From Clostridia bacterium (GTDB lineage Bacteria; Bacillota; Sulfobacillia; RBS10-35; JADGHG01), in contig JADGHG010000005.1 of the NCBI GenBank assembly GCA_019689585.1, positions 1 through 47,745 on the forward strand: 47,745 bases of DNA, in the 5' to 3' direction. Both the position numbers and the translations under genes were made by a program. The notes beneath the pieces were generated by a model. The model saw nothing but the letters and a program-made list of their open reading frames with translations, was not told the DNA's origin and searched no databases. This document shows positions 1 to 8,183 of this stretch, in pieces. How positions within the stretch are numbered: the first letter of the stretch is position 1; every line of letters starts with the position of its first letter.

Positions 1-10
1 GCAGCGTCAG

Positions 11-40
11 ATGTGCATCAGAGCCAGGACCGGGGCGTGA
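11..40 (+). CDS. possible 9-codon leader ORF ahead of bshA
   Basis: An ATG opens nine codons (MCIRARTGA) and stops at a TGA that overlaps the GTG chosen as the bshA start, as GTGA. The same geometry, ATG 26 nt before a GTGA, occurs before the epimerase at 42031. Only ten bases lie upstream in the window, so no promoter can be assessed. Short open frames arise easily in GC-rich DNA, so this is weak on its own. Confidence 0.2.
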   Translation: MCIRARTGA

Positions 41-1191
41 CGGGGGCCGGGCCGAAGAGGCGGCTTCGCGTCGGCCTCGTCGGCTACCCGACCCCCGGCG
101 GCAGCGGCGTCGTGGCGACGGAGCTCGCGCACGAGCTCGCGCGCTCGGGCCACGAGGTGCACCTCTTCAGCCACGACGTGCCGTTCCGGCTCAACCGCCA
201 GCCGGGCCTCGTCTATCACGCGGTCGAGCCGCCCGAGCACCCGGTGCTCCTCGCGGCGCCGTACGAGATGGCGCTCGCCGGAGAGATCGCCAAGGTCCAC
301 GAGCGGACGCCCCTCGACGTGATCCACGCCCACTTCGCCGTCCCGCACGCGACGGCCGCGCTCGTCGCCGCGCGCATGGCGAGGCCCCCGCGGCCGGCCG
401 TCGTCGTCACGCTGCACGGCTCCGACGTCACCGTGCTCGCCGACGACCCGGCCCTGCGGCGCACGCTCGCCTACGCCCTCGCCGAGGCGGACGCCGTCAC
501 CGCCGTCTCGGCCTGGCTCGCGGGGCTCGCGGCCTCGAAGTTCGCGCTCGCACGACCGGTCGCGGTCATCCCGAACTTCGTCAACCTCGACGTCTACCGA
601 CCCCAGCCCGACCCGCGCCTGCGCGCCCGCTACGCCGGGCCCGACGAGACGGTCGTCCTGCACGCCTCGAACTTCCGGCCGGTGAAGCGCGTCGTCGACG
701 TGGTGCGCGCCTTCGCCCGCCTGAGCCGCCGCGTCCCCGCGCGGCTCCTCTTCGTGGGCGAAGGGCCCGACTGTCCGGCCGCCTACCGCGAGGCGGTCGC
801 GGAGGGCGTAGCCGAGCGCGTCACCTTCCTCGGGGTCCAGCCGCAGATCGTCCCCTGGCTCGGCATCGCCGACGTGTTCCTCCTGCCCTCCGCCGAGGAG
901 GGCTTCGGCCTCTCGGCCCTCGAGGCCATGGCCTGCGGCGTCCCCGTCGTGGCGACCGACGTCGGCGGGCTGCCGGAGGTCGTCGAGCACGGGGTGTCGG
1001 GCTTCCTCCTGCGCCCGGGCGATGTCGCGGCGATGGCCGAGGCGGCGCTCCGCCTCTCGCTCGACCGGTCGCTGGCGGCGCGCGTGCGCGAGGCGGCGCT
1101 TGCGCGCGTGCGCGAGCGCTTCGACGCCCGCCTGGTCGTGCCCCGCTACGTCGAGACCTACCTCGCCGCGCGCCGGGCGCTTCACGGCTAA
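37..1191 (+). CDS. bshA: BshA-type glycosyltransferase (N-acetyl-alpha-D-glucosaminyl L-malate synthase)
   Basis: A GT-B fold, GT4-family glycosyltransferase of about 384 residues, close to the usual BshA length. BshA joins GlcNAc from UDP-GlcNAc to L-malate, the first step of bacillithiol synthesis, in the cytoplasm. The N-terminal [16 protein letters not shown] loop (about residues 16-31) and the following [14 protein letters not shown] stretch are typical of BshA rather than of generic GT4 enzymes. The C-terminal [19 protein letters not shown] (about 286-306) is the nucleotide-sugar binding E-x7-E motif. I chose the GTG at 37; an in-frame GTG at 13 would add eight residues. The stop overlaps the convergent deacetylase stop. 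No bshB or bshC is present in the window. Confidence 0.85.
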   Translation: MTGAGPKRRLRVGLVGYPTPGGSGVVATELAHELARSGHEVHLFSHDVPFRLNRQPGLVYHAVEPPEHPVLLAAPYEMALAGEIAKVHERTPLDVIHAHFAVPHATAALVAARMARPPRPAVVVTLHGSDVTVLADDPALRRTLAYALAEADAVTAVSAWLAGLAASKFALARPVAVIPNFVNLDVYRPQPDPRLRARYAGPDETVVLHASNFRPVKRVVDVVRAFARLSRRVPARLLFVGEGPDCPAAYREAVAEGVAERVTFLGVQPQIVPWLGIADVFLLPSAEEGFGLSALEAMACGVPVVATDVGGLPEVVEHGVSGFLLRPGDVAAMAEAALRLSLDRSLAARVREAALARVRERFDARLVVPRYVETYLAARRALHG

Positions 1192-1943
1192 GGGCTCCCT
1201 TCGCGCAGGAGCTCCGACACCGTGACGAAGCGGTACCCGCGCGCGCGGAGCTCGGGGAGCGCGATCGCGAGCGCGCCGAGCGTGGCCTCGCGCGCGTCCG
1301 GGCCGTCGTGCATCACGACGATCGCGCCCGGGAAGACGTGGTCGAGCACGTGGCGCGCCACGCCGGCCGCCGTGGCCGCGCGGGTCCAGTCGCGCGGGTC
1401 GACGGAGCCGCCGACGACCGTGTAGCCCATGGCCTGCACGCGCTTCACGAGGCCGGGCGGCGAGATGAACCCGGGGAAGCGGAAGAGGCGGGGCGAAAGG
1501 CCCGTCGCCCGGCGCACGACCTCGTCCGTGCGGGCGATCTCGGAGGCCAGCTGGGCGGCCGAGAGGCGCGAGGCCCAGGTGTGGCTGTAGGTGTGGTTCC
1601 CGATCTCGTCGCCCGCCTCGGCGATCCGCGCGAGAAGGCCCGGATACCGCTCGGCCTGGAGGCCGAGGACGAAGAACGTCGCCCGGCCGCCCACCGCCCG
1701 GAACCGGTCGACGACGGCCGCCGTCGCCGGCCCGGGCCCGTCGTCGAAGGTGAAGGCGACGAGCCTTTCGTCCGTCCGCACGAAGTGGACGACGCCGTCG
1801 GGCGCGGACGCCGGCCGGGCCGTCCCGGCGGCCGCCGGGACGGGCGCGCGGCCTTCGACGGCCACCGCGACCCCGACGACGCCGAGGGCGAGGGCGAGCG
1901 GGAGCGCAAGCGCGCGCCGCATCGAGGCGCGGCGGAACGACAC
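1188..1943 (-). CDS. polysaccharide deacetylase (NodB/CE4 family), exported
   Basis: This protein of about 251 residues has a basic N-terminus and a hydrophobic stretch (about residues 10-30) that looks like a signal peptide or anchor, so it probably acts outside the membrane. The CE4 motifs are present in order: FDDGP (66-70, catalytic base Asp and metal Asp), HTYSH (117-121, metal-binding histidines), RFPGF (155-159), DPRDW (about 182-186) and VVMHDGP (209-215). The family removes N- or O-acetyl groups from peptidoglycan or other glycans; the substrate cannot be read from the sequence. The GTG at 1943 is taken as the start; an ATG at 1922 would give a tighter signal peptide. It converges on bshA with a four-base stop overlap. 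Confidence 0.85.
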   Translation of the reverse strand: MSFRRASMRRALALPLALALGVVGVAVAVEGRAPVPAAAGTARPASAPDGVVHFVRTDERLVAFTFDDGPGPATAAVVDRFRAVGGRATFFVLGLQAERYPGLLARIAEAGDEIGNHTYSHTWASRLSAAQLASEIARTDEVVRRATGLSPRLFRFPGFISPPGLVKRVQAMGYTVVGGSVDPRDWTRAATAAGVARHVLDHVFPGAIVVMHDGPDAREATLGALAIALPELRARGYRFVTVSELLREGSP

Positions 1944-2021
1944 CGCGAAGCCGAGCCGGCGGGCGCGCAGGGCGACGCCCCCCGGGCCGAGCGTACGCCG
2001 GCCCCGCCGGGCGGTATGACG

Positions 2022-3818
2022 TCAGCCGGGGAGCGGGTAGCCCCCGGCCTCGCGCACGTCCCGGGCCACGGCCCGCCGCAGTTCGACGACGTCGTCGTCC
2101 GGGAGGAGCGCGAGAGACTCGCCGAGGAGGCGAAAGCCGCGGGCGAGCTCCGGGCGGACGGCGCGCGCCGCCACCTCGGCCGCCGCCTTGGCCGCCCGCC
2201 GCGCGGCGGAGGCGGCGTAGGCCCCGGCGAGCGCGGCCTTGTGCGCATCCTTCGCCTTCTTCGCCCGCAGAGCCGCGCTTTCGACGGCGAAGAGCTCGAT
2301 CGCGAGGTCGGCGAGCCGCGCGAGGAGCTCCTCTTCTTCCTCGATCGCCTGGCCGTGCCGCTCGGCCGCCTGGCCGGCGAGCGCGAGGAAGAGCGAGCGG
2401 GCCCCGCGCACCCAGGCGAGCGTCCGCTCGGCGCGGCCGCCTTCCGTCCCGAGCCACCAGGCCGGGTCGGGAGCCGTCGCCTCGCGCGCCGCCGGGACGA
2501 GCTCCTTCAGCGCCTGCGCCGCCGCCTGCAGGACCGGCAGCCCCCGCATGGCGCGGCGCATGAGCGTCTGCATCACGACGAGCCGGTTGATCTCGTTCGT
2601 CCCCTCGAAGATCCGGTTGATGCGGCTGTCGCGGTAGGCGCGCTCGATGGGGAACTCGCGCATGTACCCGTAGCCGCCGTGGATCTGGAGGCCCTCGTCC
2701 ACCGCGCGGTCGAGCGCCTCCGAGCCCAGCACCTTGAGGACCGAGCACTCGAGCGCGAACTCCTCGAGCCGCCGCGCCGCCTCGCGCCCGTCGAGGCCGC
2801 CCTCGCCGGCGCCTTCCTTCATGCGCCGGGCCATGAGCCCGGCGGCGCGCAGGACGGCCGACTCCACCGCATAGGCGTCGGCCGCCATCTCGGCGAGCTT
2901 CTCCTGGATGAGGGGGAAGTCGGCGATCGGACGTCCGAACTGGCGCCGTTCGGAGGCGTAGGCCGCCGCGGCGGCGAGCACCTCCTTGAGCGAGCCCATG
3001 CAGCCGGCGCCGAGCTTGAAGCGGCCGACGTTCAGGATGTTGAAGGCGATCACGTGGCCGCGGCCGACCTCGCCCAGCACGTTCTCGACCGGCACGGGCG
3101 CGTCGTCGAGGAAGACGCTGCGCGTCGAGGAGCCCTCGATCCCCATCTTGTGGACCTCGGGGCCGGTCGTGAGCCCGCCGCGCTCCCTCTCGACGATGAA
3201 GGCCGTGAAGCGCTCCCCGTCGACCTTCGCGTACACGACGAAGACGTCGGCGAAGCCGGCGTTCGTGATCCACTGCTTCTGGCCGCGGAGGAGGTACGCC
3301 CGGCCGTCGGGCGAAAGGCGCGCCGTCGTGCGGGCCGCGAGCGCGTCCGAGCCCGAGCCGGGCTCCGTGAGGGCGTAGGCCGCCAGCCGGCGGCCGCTCG
3401 CGAGGTCGGGCAACAGGCGCTCGCGCTGCTCGTCCGTGCCGAAGTAGACGATCGGCAGGCTGCCGATGCCGGTGTGGGCGCCGACGCTCACGGCGAAGCT
3501 GCCGGCGCGCGCGTAGGCTTCGCCGAGGAGCGCCGCCGTCACGAGGTCGACGCCGAGCCCGCCGTAGCGCTCCGGCACCTCGGCCCCGAGGAGGCCGACC
3601 TCCCCCATGCGGCGGAGGAGGGCGGGCACGAGCCCTTCCTCCTTGGCCTCGATCCGTTCCGCGACCGGCAGGACCTCGCGGGCGACGAAGTCGCGCGCGA
3701 GCTCGGCCACGCTCCGCTCCGCCGGGCTCACGTCCTCCGGCGTGAAGACGTCCTCGGGGCGAGCCTGGGCGACGAGGAAGCCCCCGCCCGTCGCGACCGT
3801 CTCGACGTCGGTCGACAT
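2022..3818 (-). CDS. fadE: acyl-CoA dehydrogenase, FadE type
   Basis: This 598-residue flavoprotein should catalyse the first, alpha-beta dehydrogenation step of beta-oxidation, passing electrons to ETF. It shows YALTEPGSGSDAL (148-160, FAD/substrate loop), QWITNAG (182-188), SERRQFGRPI (289-298) and, near 390-420, HGGYGYMREFPIERAYRD followed by IFEGTNEI, whose Glu is the expected catalytic base. A C-terminal extension of about 180 residues makes it longer than short-chain enzymes and matches the long FadE type. Its ATG overlaps the fadA stop as TGATG, so it is the translationally coupled last gene of the fad operon. etfBA lies about 9 kb away. Confidence 0.92.
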   Translation of the reverse strand: MSTDVETVATGGGFLVAQARPEDVFTPEDVSPAERSVAELARDFVAREVLPVAERIEAKEEGLVPALLRRMGEVGLLGAEVPERYGGLGVDLVTAALLGEAYARAGSFAVSVGAHTGIGSLPIVYFGTDEQRERLLPDLASGRRLAAYALTEPGSGSDALAARTTARLSPDGRAYLLRGQKQWITNAGFADVFVVYAKVDGERFTAFIVERERGGLTTGPEVHKMGIEGSSTRSVFLDDAPVPVENVLGEVGRGHVIAFNILNVGRFKLGAGCMGSLKEVLAAAAAYASERRQFGRPIADFPLIQEKLAEMAADAYAVESAVLRAAGLMARRMKEGAGEGGLDGREAARRLEEFALECSVLKVLGSEALDRAVDEGLQIHGGYGYMREFPIERAYRDSRINRIFEGTNEINRLVVMQTLMRRAMRGLPVLQAAAQALKELVPAAREATAPDPAWWLGTEGGRAERTLAWVRGARSLFLALAGQAAERHGQAIEEEEELLARLADLAIELFAVESAALRAKKAKDAHKAALAGAYAASAARRAAKAAAEVAARAVRPELARGFRLLGESLALLPDDDVVELRRAVARDVREAGGYPLPG

Positions 3819-5074
3819 CAGGATCCCAGCCTCTCGAAGACGGCCGCCGCGCCCATGCCGCCGCCCACGCACATCGTGACGAGGCCGAAGCGGCCGCCCC
3901 GCCGCTCGAGCTCGTGCATGAGGGTCACCGTCTGGCGCGCGCCCGTCGACCCGAGCGGGTGGCCCAGCGCGATCGCGCCCCCGTTCGGGTTGACCTTCGC
4001 CGGGTCGAGCCCGAGGGCGCGCATGACGGCGAGGGTCTGCGAGGCGAAGGCCTCGTTCAGCTCGACGACGTCCACGTCGTCGAGCCCGAGGCCGGCTCTC
4101 TCGAGGGCCCGCGGCACGGCCCGCACCGGCCCGATGCCCATCACCTCGGGATCGACGCCGGCCACGGCGAACGAGCGCAGGGCGAGCCGGCCGCGGAGGC
4201 CGTGGGCCTCGGCGTACCGGCGCGAGACGACGACGAGCGCGGCGGCCCCGTCGCTCGTCGGCGAGGAGTTGCCGGCCGTCACGCTCCCGCCTTCGCGGAA
4301 GGCCGGCCGCAGGCGGGCGAGCGCCTCGAGGGAGGTATCCTCCCGGATGCACTCGTCCTCGTCGACCGTCGCGGTCGCCCGGCCCGCGGCCTCGCCCTCC
4401 GGGGCGGGGGCGAGCCCCGACCCGGCGCCGAGGGCGGCCGCCAGCCCGAGGCGGAGCCCCGCCGGCGGGGCGGCGGCCAGGCTGGCGAGCGGCACCTCGA
4501 CGGGCGCGATCTCCTCGCCGAAGCGGCCCTCGGCCCGCGCGCGCGCCGCCCGGCGGTGGCTCTCGAGCGCGAAGGCGTCCTGGTCCTCGCGCGAGACGCC
4601 GTAGCGGCGCGCGACCTCCTCCGCCGTCTGGCCCATCGAGATGTAGACCTCGGGCCAGGACTCGACGAGGTCCGGCAGCGGCGAGGGCGTGAAGCCCGGC
4701 ATGGGCACGCGGCTCATGCTCTCGACGCCGCCGGCGACGACGACGTCGGCCGCGCCCGCGGCCACCGTCCACGCCGCCACGGCCACCGCCTCGAGCCCGG
4801 AGGCGCAGAAGCGGTTCACCGTCTGGCCGGCGGTCGCGCTGGGAAGCCCGGCCCGGAGCGCCGCCAGCCGCCCGATGTTCAGCCCTTGCTCGCCTTCGGG
4901 GATGGCGCAGCCCAAGACGACGTCCTCGACGTCGGCCGCCGGCACGCCCGAGCGCGCGAGCGCCGCGCGGATCGCGACGGCGGCCAGCTCGACCGGCGGG
5001 ACCGCCCGCAGCCGCCCGCGCCCGCCGCGGCCGATCGGCGTGCGCGCCCCTCCCACGATGAGAGCCTCGTCCAT
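3818..5074 (-). CDS. fadA: acetyl-CoA acyltransferase (3-ketoacyl-CoA thiolase)
   Basis: A thiolase of about 418 residues that cleaves 3-ketoacyl-CoA with CoA in the last step of beta-oxidation. The active-site triad is intact: Cys90 in NRFCASGLEA, His372 in GGAIALGHPLGSTGARQ and Cys402 in MCVGGGMGAA. The ATG at 5074 is preferred because the GGAAGGTGGGG stretch lies about 10 nt before it; a GTG at 5086 sits almost on top of that stretch. It follows fadN after about 50 nt and runs directly into fadE. A biosynthetic thiolase is possible by sequence alone, but the operon argues for degradation. Confidence 0.92.
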   Translation of the reverse strand: MDEALIVGGARTPIGRGGRGRLRAVPPVELAAVAIRAALARSGVPAADVEDVVLGCAIPEGEQGLNIGRLAALRAGLPSATAGQTVNRFCASGLEAVAVAAWTVAAGAADVVVAGGVESMSRVPMPGFTPSPLPDLVESWPEVYISMGQTAEEVARRYGVSREDQDAFALESHRRAARARAEGRFGEEIAPVEVPLASLAAAPPAGLRLGLAAALGAGSGLAPAPEGEAAGRATATVDEDECIREDTSLEALARLRPAFREGGSVTAGNSSPTSDGAAALVVVSRRYAEAHGLRGRLALRSFAVAGVDPEVMGIGPVRAVPRALERAGLGLDDVDVVELNEAFASQTLAVMRALGLDPAKVNPNGGAIALGHPLGSTGARQTVTLMHELERRGGRFGLVTMCVGGGMGAAAVFERLGS

Positions 5075-5127
5075 CGACGTCCCCACCTTCCCAGGGCGCC
5101 CGGCGCCCGTCCCCGGCCCCGGGCGGC

Positions 5128-7548
5128 TCAGTTCCGGAGCGGCCGGCCCGTCTCGAGCATGTGGGCCATGCGCGCCTGCGTCTCGGGCCGAGCGAGGAGC
5201 TCACAGAACGCCTCGCGCTCGAGCTCGAGGAGCTCCTCCTCGGCGACGAGCGCCCCGGCCGGCCGGTCGCCGCCCGTGAGCACGCGGGCGAGCGCCCGGG
5301 CTACGGTGCGGTCGTGGTCGGTGATGCGGCCGGCCCGCCACATCTCGTCGATCGCGAGCGCAAGCCGCGCCCGGCCCTCGCGGCCGGCGACCGGGACGGG
5401 GGCCGGGAGGTACGGCTCGTAGCCCGCCTCGTCCATCCGCACGACCCGGTCCTTGGCGTCCCGCAGAAGGCGCTCGCGGCTCCGGCTCACGCCGTCCTGG
5501 GGGCGCAGGAAGCCGAGGGCGGCCGACTCGCGGGCCGAGCCGCCGACCTTCGCGAGCGCGATCGTCTCGAACGTCCAGTCGACGAGCGGGAAGAGGTCGA
5601 GCCGCGCCGCGCGCGGGACGCTCGCGAGGGCGCGCAGCCAGAGCTCCTTCGTCCCGCCCCCGCCCGGGATGAGGCCGACGCCCGTCTCGACGAGCCCGAT
5701 GTACGACTCGGCCGCCGCCTGCACGGCCGGCGCGTGGAGGACGAGCTCCGCGCCCCCGCCGAGCGCGAGACCGTGGACGGCCACGACGAGGGGCTTCGGG
5801 AAGCGCTTCATGCGCTGGGTCGCCGCCTGGAAGCCGGCGACCGCCTTCGTCACCTCATCCCAGGCGCCCTGGCGCGCGGCCATGAGCATCATGAGGAGGT
5901 TGGCGCCGACGCAGAAGTTCTCGCCGGCGCCTGAGACGACGAGGCCGCGGTACGAGGCCTCGACCTCGTCCATCGCCCGCAGGAGGGCGTCGGCCGACCC
6001 CGGCCCGAGCGCGTCCTTCTCGCCGTGGAGGAGGAGGAGGGCGACCCCGTCGCCGATCTCGGCGAAGGTGGCGTCGGGCGTCGACCAGCGGCCCCTCGTG
6101 CGGCGGAGGCGGGCGGGCCGCGCGAGGTCGTCCTCGTCCGTCGAGCCCACCGCAAGCGGGACGACGGTCGTCCGGCCGCCTTCGGCCACGACCCTGCCCC
6201 GCACCGTCGCCGCGCCCTCCGAAAGCCGCCCCTCGACCCACTCGGGGAGCGCGATCCCGTCCGCCTTCATGCGCTCCGCCGTCTCGCGGAAGCCGAGCTC
6301 GTCCCAGGCCTCGAAGGGGCCGAGGGCCCAGCCGAAGCCGCCCCGCATGGCGCGGTCGACGGCGTCGGTGTCGTCGGCGATCTCGGGGAGGATGCGCGCC
6401 GCGTAGGCGAAGAGCCGCGCCGTCACGGCCCAGGCGAAGGCGGCCGCGCGATCGTCGCCCGAAAGGAGCACGCGGAGGCGCCGGGCCGGGTCGGGCTCGC
6501 GCAGGGCGCGGCCGACCGACTCGAAGCGCGGGCGCGTGCGCGGCCGGTATTCCAGGGTGGCGAGGTCGAGCGTCTCGACGACCTCGCCTCCGGCGTCGCG
6601 CCGGCGGCGGTAGAAGCCGGCCCCGGCCTTCTGGCCGGTCCAGCCCCGCGCCAGCATCGCTTGGACGGGCGCGGGCAGCCGGAAGAGGTCCCGCTCCTCC
6701 GGGTCCGCGACCCGCTCCCTCAGGTTCTCCGCGACGTGCGCGTACGTGTCGAGGCCGACGACGTCGAGCGTGCGGAAGGTGGCGCTGCGCGGCCGGCCCA
6801 TGGCGGGCCCGGTGACGGCGTCGACCTCGTCGACCGAGAGCCCCATCCGCTCCATCTCGGCGAGGGCGACCTGGAGGCCGTACGTGCCGACGCGGTTGGC
6901 GATGAAGTTCGGCGTGTCCTTGGCGAGGACGACGTCCTTGCCGAGCCGGAGCGCGAGCACGCGCCGCACCCACTCGACTGCCGCGGCGGAGGTGCGCGGC
7001 CCGGGGACGACCTCGACGAGCGGCAGGTAGCGCGGCGGGTTGAAGAAATGCGTGCCGAGGAAGCGCCGCGCCAGCCCGTCGCCGAAGCCGGCCGAGATCT
7101 CGCGGATCGGGAGCCCCGAGGTGTTCGTCGAGGCGACGGCCGTCGGCGGAAGGAGCGGTTCGACCCGCGCCCACAGCGCCCGCTTGGCCTCGAGGTCCTC
7201 CACGATCGCCTCGATCACCCAGTCGGCCTCGCGCACGCGATCGAGGTCGTCCTCGAGGTTGCCCGGCCGGATGCGCGAAGCCAGCTCGGGCCCGAAGAGC
7301 GGGGACGGCTTCAGCTCGAGGAGACGCTTCACCGCCCCGCGCGCCAGGCGGTCGCGCACCTCGCGGTCGCCGAGCCCGAGCCCTCGCGCCGTCTCTTCCG
7401 GCGACGGCGCGCGCGGCACGATGTCGAGCAGGTCGGTCGGCACGCCGACGTTCGCGAGGTGGGCCGCGATCTGCGCGCCCATCACCCCTGCCCCCAGGAC
7501 GACGGCCCGCCTGAGCGGGGGGCCGAACCGGCCGTCTTGGGACGTCAT
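5128..7548 (-). CDS. fadN: 3-hydroxyacyl-CoA dehydrogenase / enoyl-CoA hydratase, FadN type
   Basis: An 806-residue bifunctional enzyme carrying the two middle steps of beta-oxidation. The N-terminal half is the NAD-dependent 3-hydroxyacyl-CoA dehydrogenase, with the dinucleotide motif VVLGAGVMGAQIAAH at about 16-30, GTHFFNPPRYLPLVEVV and the KDTPNFIANRVG loop. The C-terminal part (roughly 505-700) is a crotonase-fold hydratase, with SGAGENFCVGANL near 538 and HGLALGGGAEL near 595. The domain order (dehydrogenase first) and the length match Bacillus FadN, not E. coli FadB. Its ATG overlaps the tetR stop (ATGA), so translation is coupled to the regulator. It could equally be labelled FadB/HbdA-like; the reaction call is firm. 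Confidence 0.9.
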   Translation of the reverse strand: MTSQDGRFGPPLRRAVVLGAGVMGAQIAAHLANVGVPTDLLDIVPRAPSPEETARGLGLGDREVRDRLARGAVKRLLELKPSPLFGPELASRIRPGNLEDDLDRVREADWVIEAIVEDLEAKRALWARVEPLLPPTAVASTNTSGLPIREISAGFGDGLARRFLGTHFFNPPRYLPLVEVVPGPRTSAAAVEWVRRVLALRLGKDVVLAKDTPNFIANRVGTYGLQVALAEMERMGLSVDEVDAVTGPAMGRPRSATFRTLDVVGLDTYAHVAENLRERVADPEERDLFRLPAPVQAMLARGWTGQKAGAGFYRRRRDAGGEVVETLDLATLEYRPRTRPRFESVGRALREPDPARRLRVLLSGDDRAAAFAWAVTARLFAYAARILPEIADDTDAVDRAMRGGFGWALGPFEAWDELGFRETAERMKADGIALPEWVEGRLSEGAATVRGRVVAEGGRTTVVPLAVGSTDEDDLARPARLRRTRGRWSTPDATFAEIGDGVALLLLHGEKDALGPGSADALLRAMDEVEASYRGLVVSGAGENFCVGANLLMMLMAARQGAWDEVTKAVAGFQAATQRMKRFPKPLVVAVHGLALGGGAELVLHAPAVQAAAESYIGLVETGVGLIPGGGGTKELWLRALASVPRAARLDLFPLVDWTFETIALAKVGGSARESAALGFLRPQDGVSRSRERLLRDAKDRVVRMDEAGYEPYLPAPVPVAGREGRARLALAIDEMWRAGRITDHDRTVARALARVLTGGDRPAGALVAEEELLELEREAFCELLARPETQARMAHMLETGRPLRN

Positions 7549-8183
7549 CCGCCTCTCCCCTCCCGAGCGGCGGCGCGGCTTCCGCCCGGCCCGGCGAGAC
7601 CGTGCAGGAGAAGGCCCGTCAAGCCCGGCGCGAGGCCCGCCAGGTCGTACTTGCGCCCCGACATCACCCAGGCCGTCACGCACTGGTCGAGCGTGCCGAA
7701 GACCATCTTCTTCGCGAGCCGTACGTCGAGGTCGCGGGCGAACGAGCCGTCCCGGGCCCCGCGCGCGAGGACGTCCGCGATCCGGTCGAGGTAGGGCGAC
7801 AGCACGGCCTGGATGCCGCGGCGGATGTCGGGGTCGGCCTGGCGCAGCTCGATCTGCGTCACGACGGCCATGTGCGGCCGCTCTGCGAGCGCCGCCAGGT
7901 GGGTGCGCACGAGCCCGGCCAGGGCTTGGGCCGCCGTCTCCGCCTGGGCGAGGGTGCCGTCGAGCTCGGCGAGGAAGGCCTGGAACCGCTCGCGGAAGAG
8001 CGAGACGAGGAGGTCGTTCTTGCTCTCGAAGTAGAGGTACACCGTCCCGCCCGCCACGCCCGCCTCGCGGGCGATGCGGGAGACCTGCGCCCGCGCGAAA
8101 CCGCTTTCGGCGATCACGCGCTCGGCCGCCTCGAGGATCGCCTGGTAGCGCTCCGCCGACGCTGTCGCCGCCTTCGCCGTCAC
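7545..8183 (-). CDS. fadR: TetR-family regulator, FadR-like
   Basis: A 212-residue TetR-family protein. The helix-turn-helix domain covers about residues 10-56 (ILEAAERVIAESGFARAQVS, then IAREAGVAGGTVYLYFESK), and the C-terminal helical half should bind ligand and dimerise. It lies inside the beta-oxidation operon, second after the acyl-CoA ligase, as fadR follows lcfA in Bacillus subtilis. The palindrome in the operon promoter (9924-9941) has both arms of the Bacillus FadR box, so it is very likely an acyl-CoA-responsive repressor controlling its own operon. The GTG start overlaps the ligase stop as GTGA. The name rests on context and operator; the ligand is inferred. Confidence 0.85.
   Translation of the reverse strand: MTAKAATASAERYQAILEAAERVIAESGFARAQVSRIAREAGVAGGTVYLYFESKNDLLVSLFRERFQAFLAELDGTLAQAETAAQALAGLVRTHLAALAERPHMAVVTQIELRQADPDIRRGIQAVLSPYLDRIADVLARGARDGSFARDLDVRLAKKMVFGTLDQCVTAWVMSGRKYDLAGLAPGLTGLLLHGLAGPGGSRAAAREGRGG

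Noticed and set aside
1308-4604. A long plus-strand frame opposite the deacetylase, fadE and fadA
   Set aside because: Composition is low-complexity and it lies fully antisense to genes with intact catalytic motifs.
2022-5204. A continuous 1060-codon minus frame suggesting a thiolase-dehydrogenase fusion
   Set aside because: The upstream part is out of frame with the thiolase and has no homologous sequence; the dehydrogenase starts at the ATG at 3818, which overlaps the thiolase stop.
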